From Paenibacillus terrigena DSM 21567 (GTDB lineage Bacteria; Bacillota; Bacilli; Paenibacillales; Paenibacillaceae), in the NCBI RefSeq assembly GCF_000374845.1, contig NZ_KB895413.1:186001-250000 (forward strand): 64,000 bases of DNA, given 5' to 3'. Both the position numbers and the translations under genes were made by a program. Positions 48,919 through 57,927 of the stretch are shown here, piece by piece (position 1 is the first letter of the stretch; every line of letters starts with the position of its first letter). Below the pieces are notes generated by a model. That model worked only from the letters and a program-made list of their open reading frames with translations. It did not search any database and was not told where the DNA came from.

Positions 48919-49548
48919 TTGGATTTAACACAACTTAATAGTTTGGCTGCTCGATATAAAGTATCCGGCGACGAGGCACATCTTAGATTGTTGTACGATG
49001 AAGCAGCGCCTATCAAAAGGTCAAATCGACTAAAGGTTACAATGTCGAGTTATGGAGATGCGGCCGACGCAGATGAATTGTTTGACGATGCTATCATGGA
49101 GTTATTGCAACGAAACGATATTATCAATTTCGGTAAGATGTTAATCGCAGCGCTGAACTTGAAAAGACTTCATTTATTCAGAACAATCAAGCGTCGCAAT
49201 AACAATATCAAGATTGAAGGATCACTCGACGATACATACATTGATGAACAAGGGTCGCCAAACCCGAAAATCGTCCTCAAGTCAAGCCATATCGTAGAGG
49301 ATGAGGTTATAAAAAAAGAAACCGACCAGCGCCAACTGATCGATTTCCTCTTGGATCGCGCTAACGATCCTGTAACGACGCTAATCGTTACGAAGTTTAA
49401 AAATGATGATTGTAGTACGAAGTCCATGACGGCGCTCGCTAAAGCGCTAGGACTCCACCACGAGACTGCTATGCGGAAGTTACGTTCGTTAGTCAAACAT
49501 TACGACGCTAATCGGTTTGGAGACTATTACGAATATCTTGCCGTATAA
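48919..49548 (+). CDS. Phage ECF-like sigma factor
   Basis: 209 aa from TTG 48919 (ten bases after AGGAG; GTG 48910 overlaps the SD). A helical region-2-like part (DELFDDAIMELL) and a C-terminal region-4 HTH, SMTALAKALGLHHETAMRKLRSL, about residues 175-200. Likely directs RNA polymerase to phage promoters; the repeated element upstream (copy 2) may be its own target, implying autoregulation (inference). Confidence 0.7.
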   Translation: MDLTQLNSLAARYKVSGDEAHLRLLYDEAAPIKRSNRLKVTMSSYGDAADADELFDDAIMELLQRNDIINFGKMLIAALNLKRLHLFRTIKRRNNNIKIEGSLDDTYIDEQGSPNPKIVLKSSHIVEDEVIKKETDQRQLIDFLLDRANDPVTTLIVTKFKNDDCSTKSMTALAKALGLHHETAMRKLRSLVKHYDANRFGDYYEYLAV

Positions 49549-49561
49549 CAGTTATAGGAGA

Positions 49562-49596
49562 CGTAAATCGGCGAATAGGCATTGCGTCGATTTACG
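49562..49596. repeat. 9-bp inverted repeat
   Basis: CGTAAATCG (49562-49570) and CGATTTACG (49588-49596), 17-base spacer, in the 199-base gap after the sigma gene. No T tract; operator or weak terminator. Confidence 0.5.
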
Positions 49597-49747
49597 AGAC
49601 CTACTTACATTATATCATATGCCTGCTTTTGAGGTAATGAGTTTCATTTCATGACAGTAATGGTAATACAACCCAATATCAGTATCCCCTTACTCGTGCT
49701 AATTATACATGAGTCTATTAAAACATGTCAATAGGAGGTTTACGCAT

Positions 49748-49921
49748 ATGACACGTAATAATCTACGTAAATATATACGCAATAATGACGCAATGGTTTC
49801 GGCTCCAAATAATAGAGTTCTTCGCAGAATCAACGTTATCGACGCACTATATCACGGTGGATTCTTATCATACGAAGATCCCGCCGATCATGTCTCGTTG
49901 AAAGGGGGCCGCATCGCATGA
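49748..49921 (+). CDS. Small phage protein, unknown
   Basis: 57 aa, basic N-terminal half. ATG 49748 follows AGGAGG; an upstream ATG 49709 lacks a site. Overlaps the next start (ATGA). Confidence 0.65.
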   Translation: MTRNNLRKYIRNNDAMVSAPNNRVLRRINVIDALYHGGFLSYEDPADHVSLKGGRIA

Positions 49922-50484
49922 GCATCGCTATCGATCCGAAAGCTGGCACACACTTTGTCGGTAAGATATTCGTAAAGCCACACGCTTGTGACCGCGCCGT
50001 TGAGCATTTCGGCATTGACCGTGCCGCTGCGCCAATGTTCGTAATGGATATTCTACGTAAATCATCGCTTGTGTCTGAACACGTAATAGATGAAGACGGT
50101 AAGCCTGCGCGCATGTTCGCCTATCAACGTACTGTATTGATCGTACATCCAACGGAATCTACCGTATTTACGTTATACCCGCAACACAAGGCGAACGCAG
50201 TTATTCGTAATCCGATTGAGAAGCTGATCCAACGCGTCATCAAGTCAGCGGAACGTAACGAAGTCCGCGAAGTCAAGCGAATCAACGTAAATATGGCGGA
50301 ACTAGCGGTAGAGCGTGCGAATTTAGGATTGCGCCTGGCTAAAACTGATTCAAATCGAGTGATCGCCGATTTGAACGATAAGATTTCGGAGATTGACGGA
50401 AGAATTGCGCAATTAAAGCGTGATCTTATCGATGCCCAGCGTGAGAAAACGAACCTAATGAAGAGCATCGCCGCCTACGTATAG
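49918..50484 (+). CDS. Phage protein with C-terminal coiled coil
   Basis: 188 aa. The N-terminal 90 residues look globular (beta-rich, RTVLIVHPTESTVFTLYP); residues about 115-180 form a heptad-rich coiled coil. ATG 49918 follows AAAGGGGG. Not recognised. Confidence 0.75.
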   Translation: MSIAIDPKAGTHFVGKIFVKPHACDRAVEHFGIDRAAAPMFVMDILRKSSLVSEHVIDEDGKPARMFAYQRTVLIVHPTESTVFTLYPQHKANAVIRNPIEKLIQRVIKSAERNEVREVKRINVNMAELAVERANLGLRLAKTDSNRVIADLNDKISEIDGRIAQLKRDLIDAQREKTNLMKSIAAYV

Positions 50485-50502
50485 AAAAAAGTTTCCGCCG
50501 AG

Positions 50503-50538
50503 TGTGCGAAATGAAATCGAGCGGCAACGTAATAAGTA
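50503..50538 (+). promoter_or_regulatory. Phage promoter-like element, copy 3
   Basis: TGTGCGAAA (50503-50511), ten bases, CGGCAACGTAATAAGTA (50522-50538). Confidence 0.82.
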
Positions 50539-50541
50539 TAA

Positions 50542-50646
50542 GCCGATCTTACGTCGGCCGGACGGTATTAGAGATAGTACCGTATTGCGGACGTAGGAAA
50601 TAAGCCGTCCGAAGCGGTAACGGATACCGTACGTAATTAAACGGTA
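50542..50646 (+). promoter_or_regulatory. Structured leader of the possible ssDNA-binding gene
   Basis: GCCGA/TCGGC hairpin at 50542-50558; then four related segments, ACGGTA (50562), TACCGT (50578), TACCGT (50625), ACGGTA (50641), which can pair 1-2 with 3-4 or 1-3 with 2-4. About 140 bases of leader before the start codon. Confidence 0.5.
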
Positions 50647-50681
50647 AAAGCCCGCAAATAAAACGAAGGAGTGTTGTGTAG

Positions 50682-51446
50682 ATGTCGATGTTTACTAAGC
50701 GTGGGACCGATGCGGTTACCGCTGCCCAAACGGAAAAGGAAACGAAGGAAAGTGCGATTGTGCCGTTTGGATCGGGCACAACGTTGAAAGTCCGAGTAAA
50801 GGGCGTTGCCGATTCCGTGGAGTATTACGCGTACAGCATGTTCGGTAAGGTAAATACGTTTGTTCCGAAAGAACCCGCTGAACGGAATGTGAAAGGTTAC
50901 ATTACCACGAACCCTACCGTATGGGATCAAGCGGCGGACCTACTATATGCCGATGCCAACGCAGCTAAAACGGCGGGCGACGAAACGAAAGCGGAGGATC
51001 TTCGCAAGCAAGCGTACCTGTACAAAGGTAAACCGAAGTATCTCGTTGGTTTCGGAAACCTCGAAACTGGCGCGGACATCGTCGTAGATTTGACGCCAAA
51101 GCAGGCGAATGTAGTATTCGCGGCCATTAAGAAATACGAGAAAAAGATCAGCACGTTAGCGTTCGAACTAACGAAGTCCGGCTCATCTACGAACACAGTC
51201 GTCAGCCTATCGCCGATTCTCGATATGGACGAAGATTTGACGGAAGCTGAACGTGCTAATTTCGCAAAGGCTGGCGAGGCTCCGTTCAATTTCGAAACGT
51301 TCGAAAGCTGCCTATATGTAGCGGATGAGGCGGAGCAAGTGAAGAATCTCGTAATTGCCGGCTTCGACATCGGACGCTTGGGGCTGACGTATGGAGGATC
51401 GAGCGAACAACAGACGCAAGCCACCGAGCCCGACGTAGGATTTTAA
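50682..51446 (+). CDS. Possible phage ssDNA-binding protein
   Basis: 254 aa, acidic C-terminus (…EPDVGF) and OB-like beta-rich middle, between sigma and nuclease genes. Length and position suit a phage single-strand-binding protein, but I do not recognise the family with certainty. ATG 50682 after AAGGAGTG. Confidence 0.5.
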   Translation: MSMFTKRGTDAVTAAQTEKETKESAIVPFGSGTTLKVRVKGVADSVEYYAYSMFGKVNTFVPKEPAERNVKGYITTNPTVWDQAADLLYADANAAKTAGDETKAEDLRKQAYLYKGKPKYLVGFGNLETGADIVVDLTPKQANVVFAAIKKYEKKISTLAFELTKSGSSTNTVVSLSPILDMDEDLTEAERANFAKAGEAPFNFETFESCLYVADEAEQVKNLVIAGFDIGRLGLTYGGSSEQQTQATEPDVGF

Positions 51447-51464
51447 CGAAAGAAGGTGACGTAA

Positions 51465-51539
51465 TTGCTACGTAGATATTGGCGTAAATTACGATTCGCA
51501 CTTTGGTTAAGTTTTAACCGAGCAAGATTCGGAATTTAA
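51465..51539 (+). CDS. 24-residue basic peptide
   Basis: TTG 51465 after AAGGTGA gives MLRRYWRKLRFALWLSFNRARFGI, amphipathic and strongly basic. Confidence 0.4.
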   Translation: MLRRYWRKLRFALWLSFNRARFGI

Positions 51540-51550
51540 TTAGATGGGGA

Positions 51551-51973
51551 GTGGTCACAACGGCCCACATATCGGAAGTAGTCGGCAAGTTTTCGGAAAT
51601 GGCGGCGCGCCTCGCCTTAATGGCTAACGGATGGACGACGCATCGATCCGACACAGACGAAGCATACGACGTTCTAGCGCAAGAGCCGCTCACTGGCGAG
51701 TACGTCCGCATCCAGGTCAAAACGATTAGGCAACGGGTTGACCGCGGCAATGAGCTCGTAGTATGCGCGAAGAAAGGGAATGGCGAGATTTACACGAAGT
51801 CCGACGCTGATTGTATCGTTGGCGTCTTGGCAACGGAGGGCGAGCTGCCCCGCGTGTGGATCTTCGAGAATCGAGAGATCGGCGAGTATTGGGCAAGCGA
51901 GGCTCGTGCGTCCGAACGGTGGATTGAACTGCCCCTAACGTTGAATCGGTCACTATACGTGGAGGCTGCGTAA
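51551..51973 (+). CDS. PD-(D/E)XK nuclease-like protein
   Basis: About 135-140 aa resembling resolvase or PD-(D/E)XK folds (GKFSEMAARLALMANGW, AYDVLAQ, VRIQVKT with catalytic-like Asp and Lys). The start is unclear: GGGGAG abuts GTG 51551, and the next in-frame candidates are ACG 51560 and ATA 51569. Confidence 0.7.
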   Translation: MVTTAHISEVVGKFSEMAARLALMANGWTTHRSDTDEAYDVLAQEPLTGEYVRIQVKTIRQRVDRGNELVVCAKKGNGEIYTKSDADCIVGVLATEGELPRVWIFENREIGEYWASEARASERWIELPLTLNRSLYVEAA

Positions 51974-52194
51974 TGGACCGACGTTATTCAATGGCGAGAT
52001 TTAACGAAGATATACCGGAGCCTTACGTAGTTGCCGAATGCGCTCAGTGCGGCGGCGATATCTACGAAGGTGACGAAGTGAGCCGCATTGATGACGGTGG
52101 GGGATACGTACACGATCGGTGTGCGACCACCTACGCAATGGAGCGTGTGTACGATGCGGCGGGCATTATCGGTAAGGACGGAGAAATCAACTAA
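51973..52194 (+). CDS. Small zinc-ribbon protein
   Basis: 73 aa; CAQCGGDIYEGDEV … HDRC gives a CxxC plus HxxC knuckle. ATG 51973 overlaps the preceding stop (TAATG) and follows GGAGGC. Confidence 0.75.
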   Translation: MDRRYSMARFNEDIPEPYVVAECAQCGGDIYEGDEVSRIDDGGGYVHDRCATTYAMERVYDAAGIIGKDGEIN

Positions 52195-52216
52195 TTCGAA
52201 AAGGGGACGGTATTGA

Positions 52217-53173
52217 ATGGCGAAATTAAACGGGGTATTTGTTAGCGAAGATGGTTCGAAGATTCTCGTAGGTGGCGTGGAATATGCTTTGACGGGTGAC
52301 GATGCAAAGGCGGGCGATATCGTAAAGGTGACTGATATCGTCGTACCTAGCTACGTGGAGAGTGGTGCGTTCTACTTGGTCGACGAGCTGGACTCGTGTG
52401 ACGATCCGCAGATTACGGACGAAGACGGAGATGAATATGATCTAAGCGGAGATGAGTACAAAGTCTATACGAAAGTTATCGTCGAGTCTGGCGATATCGT
52501 TACGGTCGATGGCATGAAGTATCGGAAGGTTGACCGTCCGCATAAAGTCGGCGACTACGTACTAATGTTGACCGACGATGAAGACTTGGAAAAGGGTCAA
52601 GTGTACGAGATAGCACAAATTGACAGCGATGGAGACGGTGTATTCGAAGACGAAGCAGGCGACGACCGTTATTTCACGACTAATAACAGCCAACGTCAAC
52701 TCGTCGAACTGGTGGCAGAATCAACACCGGCACCGAAAGTTGAACGCTTCAAGGTCGGAGAGTATGCACGTGTGTTAACGGACAATCAAGATCTTGACGT
52801 AGGAAGTATCGTTAAAATTACGCGTGACGACGAAGACGGCCGTCCGTTCCGGTGTGAGCTACTTGACGGTAGTAACTTCGACTTCTATCGTCAGGACGAG
52901 TTGGAACGTATTCCTTCGGAAGAACTCCAATTTGCGAAGTTCGGCCGTAAGTTGAACGAGTTCAAAGTCGGTGATTTCGTCAAATTCAATGAGCACGATA
53001 GTATTAATGGTTTGAACGAATACGACGGTATCTTCACGAAAATTGACAAAATTACCGGAGACCTTGCCCTATTAGTTAAACCGCAGTTTGTAATGTCCGA
53101 TTATGGCACGTACACGTCGTTCAAACACATCGAGTTAATCGCACCAGTTGAGTCGTTGCAGATCGCTAGCTAA
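52217..53173 (+). CDS. Tandem SH3-like repeat protein, copy 1
   Basis: 318 aa acidic protein. Starts MAKLNGV and has an N-terminal SCDDPQITDEDGDEYDL block, then repeated units of the type FKVGEYARVL … VGSIVKI … FRCELLDG, suggesting KOW/SH3-like beta barrels. Paralogue of the next gene. ATG 52217 after AAGGGGAC. Confidence 0.78.
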   Translation: MAKLNGVFVSEDGSKILVGGVEYALTGDDAKAGDIVKVTDIVVPSYVESGAFYLVDELDSCDDPQITDEDGDEYDLSGDEYKVYTKVIVESGDIVTVDGMKYRKVDRPHKVGDYVLMLTDDEDLEKGQVYEIAQIDSDGDGVFEDEAGDDRYFTTNNSQRQLVELVAESTPAPKVERFKVGEYARVLTDNQDLDVGSIVKITRDDEDGRPFRCELLDGSNFDFYRQDELERIPSEELQFAKFGRKLNEFKVGDFVKFNEHDSINGLNEYDGIFTKIDKITGDLALLVKPQFVMSDYGTYTSFKHIELIAPVESLQIAS

Positions 53174-53234
53174 CGAAGAATAATCCGTAAATCAACGAAA
53201 AAATTACGATAATATACGAGGAGGAATTTTGAAT

Positions 53235-54653
53235 ATGGCGAAATTAAACGGTGTTAAAACGGTAAGTGCAGCGGAAACGATCGAGTATAGTGGTGCGCAG
53301 TACGGGGCATCGGAAGCAAAGGCGGCGGTCGGTGATATCATCCGCTTTGAGGATCGGAGTTCCTACGTAACCCGCGATGCATTTTACGAAATTGTACGTA
53401 TTGATTCGTGTGATGATCCGCAAATCATTGACGAAGACGGCGACGAGTTTGATTTGGCCGGAGAGGAGTATACGACGTTTAAACGGAAAACGGACGCGTT
53501 GCCTGTTACGGAGTACATCGAGGTTAAGCGTATGGCGAACAAAGGCGAGCGGATTAAAATTACCAACCCAGTGGCGGCGATCGGTTACGGCCTTGGTTCG
53601 GTTCTAACAGTTACTCACGAAACGGGGCATTGCGGTCTGAAAGATGACGTTGCCGTTAGAGTGGCGGAAGTTGAGCAGGGGATCTTCCACCGTGAGTACG
53701 TTGTCCTCGAACCTGCGAATATTGACGTTCTTATCTCGCAGAAGCAGCTGGAGTTGGCGGAACTTGAACGTAAGAAGGCGGAGAGCGAGCGTTTAAAGGT
53801 CGGGGAATACGCGAAGGTGGTCAACCCTAAGCCGATGCGTCAAAGTCGTCTAGGAAAAATCGTAGAGATCATTAAGGATACCCATGACCGCCAACCGTTC
53901 AGAGGAAAACTACTAGGCACTGATGAAGGCAACTGGTACTATGAATCCGAGCTAGTCCGCGCAACCGACGAAGAAGTCGCAGCAGCGAAGGTGGCGCTAG
54001 ATCCACGCAGCAAATTTGCGGTTGGCGATAAGGTGCGGTTGATTAGTGGTGGGGAAACTTCGGGACTACGTGATTACAATGATGGAGGAGTTTACACCGT
54101 AAGTAATCCGAAATATCACACGGGAAAAATCGAAATTACTGGAGGAGGACAGCCGACTGCGTACGCTTTGGTGGAGCAACTCGAGAAACTGACGGCTGAC
54201 GAAATACAGGCGCTAGAGTTTTCGGTAGGAGATCATGTCAAGCTAACGATTGCTAACGGTACTTATCCGAAACACGGTTGGGGTGATGCATCGAACGGAG
54301 ACGTCGGAGTAATCCGAAAGATCGAAGGATCAAAAATTTACGTCAACTTCCCGAAACATGCACATTGGACAGCTGAAGCTTCAGAGCTAACTAAAATCTC
54401 GGTCGAGGAAGCCGCAGAGATAGAAAAGTGGGCGAAGATTGGTCGTAAAGTCGGTGAGTTTAGAGATGGAGATGCAGTGCGCTTCACCGAAAGTACCGGC
54501 GCAACAAATTACGGAACTGGATCGATTGCTGTTATCCGTGAAGTAAACGGATGTGATTTTACCTTCGGTGTGGGCCATAATTTTTCGGGAGACACTGCTT
54601 GGTGTGAACTTATTGCACCAGTCGAAGCGTTTTTCACGAAGGCGGCCGCCTAA
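53235..54653 (+). CDS. Tandem SH3-like repeat protein, copy 2
   Basis: 472 aa, same start (MAKLNGV) and same SCDDPQIIDEDGDEFDL block as the preceding gene, with more SH3-like units (LKVGEYAKVV, FAVGDKVRLI, FSVGDHVKLT, FRDGDAVRFT). ATG 53235 is nine bases after GAGGAGGA. Stop overlaps the polymerase start (TAATG). Confidence 0.78.
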   Translation: MAKLNGVKTVSAAETIEYSGAQYGASEAKAAVGDIIRFEDRSSYVTRDAFYEIVRIDSCDDPQIIDEDGDEFDLAGEEYTTFKRKTDALPVTEYIEVKRMANKGERIKITNPVAAIGYGLGSVLTVTHETGHCGLKDDVAVRVAEVEQGIFHREYVVLEPANIDVLISQKQLELAELERKKAESERLKVGEYAKVVNPKPMRQSRLGKIVEIIKDTHDRQPFRGKLLGTDEGNWYYESELVRATDEEVAAAKVALDPRSKFAVGDKVRLISGGETSGLRDYNDGGVYTVSNPKYHTGKIEITGGGQPTAYALVEQLEKLTADEIQALEFSVGDHVKLTIANGTYPKHGWGDASNGDVGVIRKIEGSKIYVNFPKHAHWTAEASELTKISVEEAAEIEKWAKIGRKVGEFRDGDAVRFTESTGATNYGTGSIAVIREVNGCDFTFGVGHNFSGDTAWCELIAPVEAFFTKAAA

Positions 54654-57505
54654 TGGACGTCAAGCTATCGTTAAATATCCGTCCACTGACGGTAAAGGAC
54701 GATTCAGCAACGGAACGAGTTAAAGCGGCGGTCCAGCGGAAAGCTGTGAGCCAACCCGAAACCTCAAAGGAAGCATTCGAACGTATCGGCGGCATGGCGT
54801 TAAGCTTAACTGAGCGGACCCAGTTCGAAGCGGCGAAAAGCGCGTTTGAGAGCGGAAAGATAGGCAGTTTCCGCTCCGACGGCGCCAAGTGGACGAAGGG
54901 TGACGTACTATCGGCAGGGGCGAAAGTATTACGGGAAAAAGCGGATATGTTGCGCCAACAGCGTATCCGCGAAACGTTAAGTGATAAGCCGGATAATTTC
55001 CGAATAATTACGAGTGACGAAGACCTTCCGCGGATGATCGAAAGACTCCGCGAGGAGGTACGTCTTCAGCAAAATGACGACTGGTTCCGCCAAGTCTTCG
55101 GACTATTCAATAATACGTTGATACGTCGGAAACTGGCAGAGCGCGGTATTGATATTCCCGCGGCGGTCTCGTTAACCGTGTGGGATACGGAGACTTCCGG
55201 CCTGGACAAAATGATCGACCTAAGCGGTGGCTATTCGTTATGGCTTCCGTTGCTCAACGAAGGATATTACGTAGCGTACGGACATTTGACCGACGAGAAG
55301 CAATGCACACGGTCGAAAGCGCTCGGTGCCGTTTCACAATTTATGGCGTTACCTGCGCATATAAAATCGTTCCATAACGCGGAATATGACTTGGCGATTA
55401 TGCTGAACGACGGATTTGAACCGCAAGGTATCCGTTATGACTCCGTTGCCGCACAGCGCACACTTAACGATAACGAAGAGACTTACGCGCTGAAACCGCT
55501 GATAGCGAAATATAAGACGGTAATCGGCGTTGATTGTCCGGACTATACTTTCGAGGACTTATTCGCAAATGAGTCTCCGATGCTACATCCGATCGAAGTC
55601 GTTGGAATCTATGCGATATGGGACGTGCTCAAAGGTTGGTGGCTGACGCGTTGGCAAATAGATAATCTTGTTAAAACGGATAAGCTTGCGGTAGCTTTCT
55701 TTGAGATTAACCAGTATCTATCGGAGGTTAACGTTAATATCGAACGGACGGGCTTCGTAATTGATATCGACGGACTTAAAGCGCTAGGCGATGAACTGCG
55801 GCCGCGCCTTGAGCAAGCCCAGGCGGATGTAGCCGAAGCGTACGGCGTTACAGATCCGGAGTTTATTCGCAAGATGGACCGCACTATTAACGCGACGAAG
55901 ATTACGGCTTGGTGTGATGCGCAGCGTAAGAGGGTTGAGCGGAATCAAGAGGCGCAGAAGAAACAACGCGAGATCATCGCAGAGTGTGAAGCCACCGGCA
56001 AAACAACGCTCAAGAGGTATACGAACGCAGTCGCTCGCCTTACGGAGTTGGTCGCGGAAGGTCTAACGCCAGCAACCGAAGAACATGCGCCTTTATTCAT
56101 AACTGAGTTTTCGTTCACAAATGACAACCATCTGCGTTACCTCATCTATGATCATCTCGGTATCGAGGATCGGACGAAGCAAATCGTTAAAGATAAATCG
56201 AAGACACGTGCCGTTTCTAAGGACGTACTCGACCGTTACTTCGGGGAGGAAGAAGCGCTCAAGCCGCTCGCGAATGTGTCAGCGTTTGAGAAGTTACTCG
56301 GAACGTATATCGATAAGATACCGAACGCACTCGACGTTGACGGACGCCTTCATACGCAACTCGATACCGTGTCGACCGGACGTTATTCTTCGAAAGGCTA
56401 TTTGGGAAAGCCGAATGAATTGCGCGCAGATAACATAAGCGATGCAAATTATCTCGCGGTTATGCGACGGCTCGTTGATTGTCCGGAGAAATCTGTCGCG
56501 AAGGGAACCAACATTCAAAACATACCGGCGCGAACGAAGGAAGGCGAACGCGTACGTAATATGTTCGTACCGCCCCCAGGTTATATATTCTTAGGTAGCG
56601 ATTTATCGTCTATTGAACCTAGACTTCAGGCTCATAAGATGGCAATCGAGCACGGTGACGAGATATTCGCAGAAATGTACCGGAAAGGTCTCGATCCTTA
56701 CGTTGAGTTTGCGGCAATTATGTTTGAAGTTGACCGCGAACTATGCTTCGAGTCTGCGTATAAGGCCGGACTGACTTCGATTCCATTCCGTAAGTTGACA
56801 AAAGATATGTTCCTCGCAAAAGGGTACGGACAGGCAGAAGACCAATTCGTTAAGACCGCCGTCAAGCGGGGGATTACGGAAGTGTCCGGTAAGAGAGCAT
56901 ACGCCAAGTTCGACGAAATCCTTCCAGGCTTTAGTACGATGGTTAATGCGTCCTTCGAACATCTGCGTGAACATGGATGGACGGCGACGTTGTGGGGGCA
57001 GAAACGTAGGTTTCCTGATTATCGTAAGAACTGGCAGCGTCTTTGTACGTTGATGAAGCGCGCCGGCATTCGAGATAAGAACGATCCGGAACTTGGCAAG
57101 AAATCGCGTAGGTTGACGCACGATTTGCGATCGGAATTCTGGCAGCTTATTCGCTTAACGGGACGTGACGAGAGGGCTGCGTTTAACCACGAGATTCAAG
57201 GATCGGGCGCGAACGTCCTTAAACTGTGCATGATCCGCAGTTATTATGAGCTAACGTTGGCGCGCGGATGGGAATTTACGTTAACGTTGCATGACGAACA
57301 GAAGCATGCGGCGCCCGCGGAACAAGTAACGCAGAAAATGGTCGATTTATATACCGACATCATGACTAATACAGCTACGTTTGCATGTCCGTTGGACTGC
57401 GATACTGTTTTAGAAACACACTGGATGCGGGAGTACAAAGCGTCTGAGTGGGATTTCGAAAGCGGCCGACCACTACCGGAATTCGCCGATAAATATTCCT
57501 CTTAA
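54653..57505 (+). CDS. Phage DNA polymerase I (family A)
   Basis: 950 aa replicative polymerase. 3'-5' exonuclease motif WDTETSG near residues 177-183; finger lysine region KDMFLAKGYGQ near 716; motif A GSDLSSIEPR near 648, where most family members have DYSQIELR; motif C HDE at 880-882. An extra N-terminal 170 residues precede the exonuclease. No 5' nuclease domain. Confidence 0.95.
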   Translation: MDVKLSLNIRPLTVKDDSATERVKAAVQRKAVSQPETSKEAFERIGGMALSLTERTQFEAAKSAFESGKIGSFRSDGAKWTKGDVLSAGAKVLREKADMLRQQRIRETLSDKPDNFRIITSDEDLPRMIERLREEVRLQQNDDWFRQVFGLFNNTLIRRKLAERGIDIPAAVSLTVWDTETSGLDKMIDLSGGYSLWLPLLNEGYYVAYGHLTDEKQCTRSKALGAVSQFMALPAHIKSFHNAEYDLAIMLNDGFEPQGIRYDSVAAQRTLNDNEETYALKPLIAKYKTVIGVDCPDYTFEDLFANESPMLHPIEVVGIYAIWDVLKGWWLTRWQIDNLVKTDKLAVAFFEINQYLSEVNVNIERTGFVIDIDGLKALGDELRPRLEQAQADVAEAYGVTDPEFIRKMDRTINATKITAWCDAQRKRVERNQEAQKKQREIIAECEATGKTTLKRYTNAVARLTELVAEGLTPATEEHAPLFITEFSFTNDNHLRYLIYDHLGIEDRTKQIVKDKSKTRAVSKDVLDRYFGEEEALKPLANVSAFEKLLGTYIDKIPNALDVDGRLHTQLDTVSTGRYSSKGYLGKPNELRADNISDANYLAVMRRLVDCPEKSVAKGTNIQNIPARTKEGERVRNMFVPPPGYIFLGSDLSSIEPRLQAHKMAIEHGDEIFAEMYRKGLDPYVEFAAIMFEVDRELCFESAYKAGLTSIPFRKLTKDMFLAKGYGQAEDQFVKTAVKRGITEVSGKRAYAKFDEILPGFSTMVNASFEHLREHGWTATLWGQKRRFPDYRKNWQRLCTLMKRAGIRDKNDPELGKKSRRLTHDLRSEFWQLIRLTGRDERAAFNHEIQGSGANVLKLCMIRSYYELTLARGWEFTLTLHDEQKHAAPAEQVTQKMVDLYTDIMTNTATFACPLDCDTVLETHWMREYKASEWDFESGRPLPEFADKYSS

Positions 57506-57541
57506 TGTGCGAAATGCTTCTGATCGGCAACGTAATAAGTG
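57506..57541 (+). promoter_or_regulatory. Phage promoter-like element, copy 4
   Basis: TGTGCGAAA (57506-57514), ten bases, CGGCAACGTAATAAGT (57525-57540), followed by a TCGGG/CCCGA hairpin. Confidence 0.8.
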
Positions 57542-57585
57542 GTCGGGTTAGTTGGCCCGAAAATATCAGCGAAGGAGCTGTGTAA

Positions 57586-57927
57586 ATGGCGAGCAAGAAG
57601 ATTAACGTTCCTCAATGCCCCGTATGTGGCGATGAAGGCGGCGGACATTATTTCCGGCGATGCACGAAATGCCATCGGTATTATACGATGGTTACCCGAG
57701 ATAAGAAGCAAGTCAGCGGAGATTTCACCGTCGTAGACTGGTTCTCTTCGCGATCGAGCGCCGGTCTAATCCTTGAGGACTCCGCCGGCAAACGTTATCC
57801 GATTTACATGTCCGATGTATTCCGCTTCATTAACGGGTTGAATTTCGGCCAGTTGATGTTGGAGGAAACGAAGAAAGGATCGGCGTATGGTTGGTGCGTT
57901 GTGAATAATAAGGAGGCGGTTAATTGA
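57586..57927 (+). CDS. Zinc-ribbon phage protein
   Basis: 113 aa with CPVCG and CTKCH near the N-terminus and a beta-rich remainder. ATG 57586 after AAGGAG; last codons overlap the next gene. Confidence 0.75.
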   Translation: MASKKINVPQCPVCGDEGGGHYFRRCTKCHRYYTMVTRDKKQVSGDFTVVDWFSSRSSAGLILEDSAGKRYPIYMSDVFRFINGLNFGQLMLEETKKGSAYGWCVVNNKEAVN

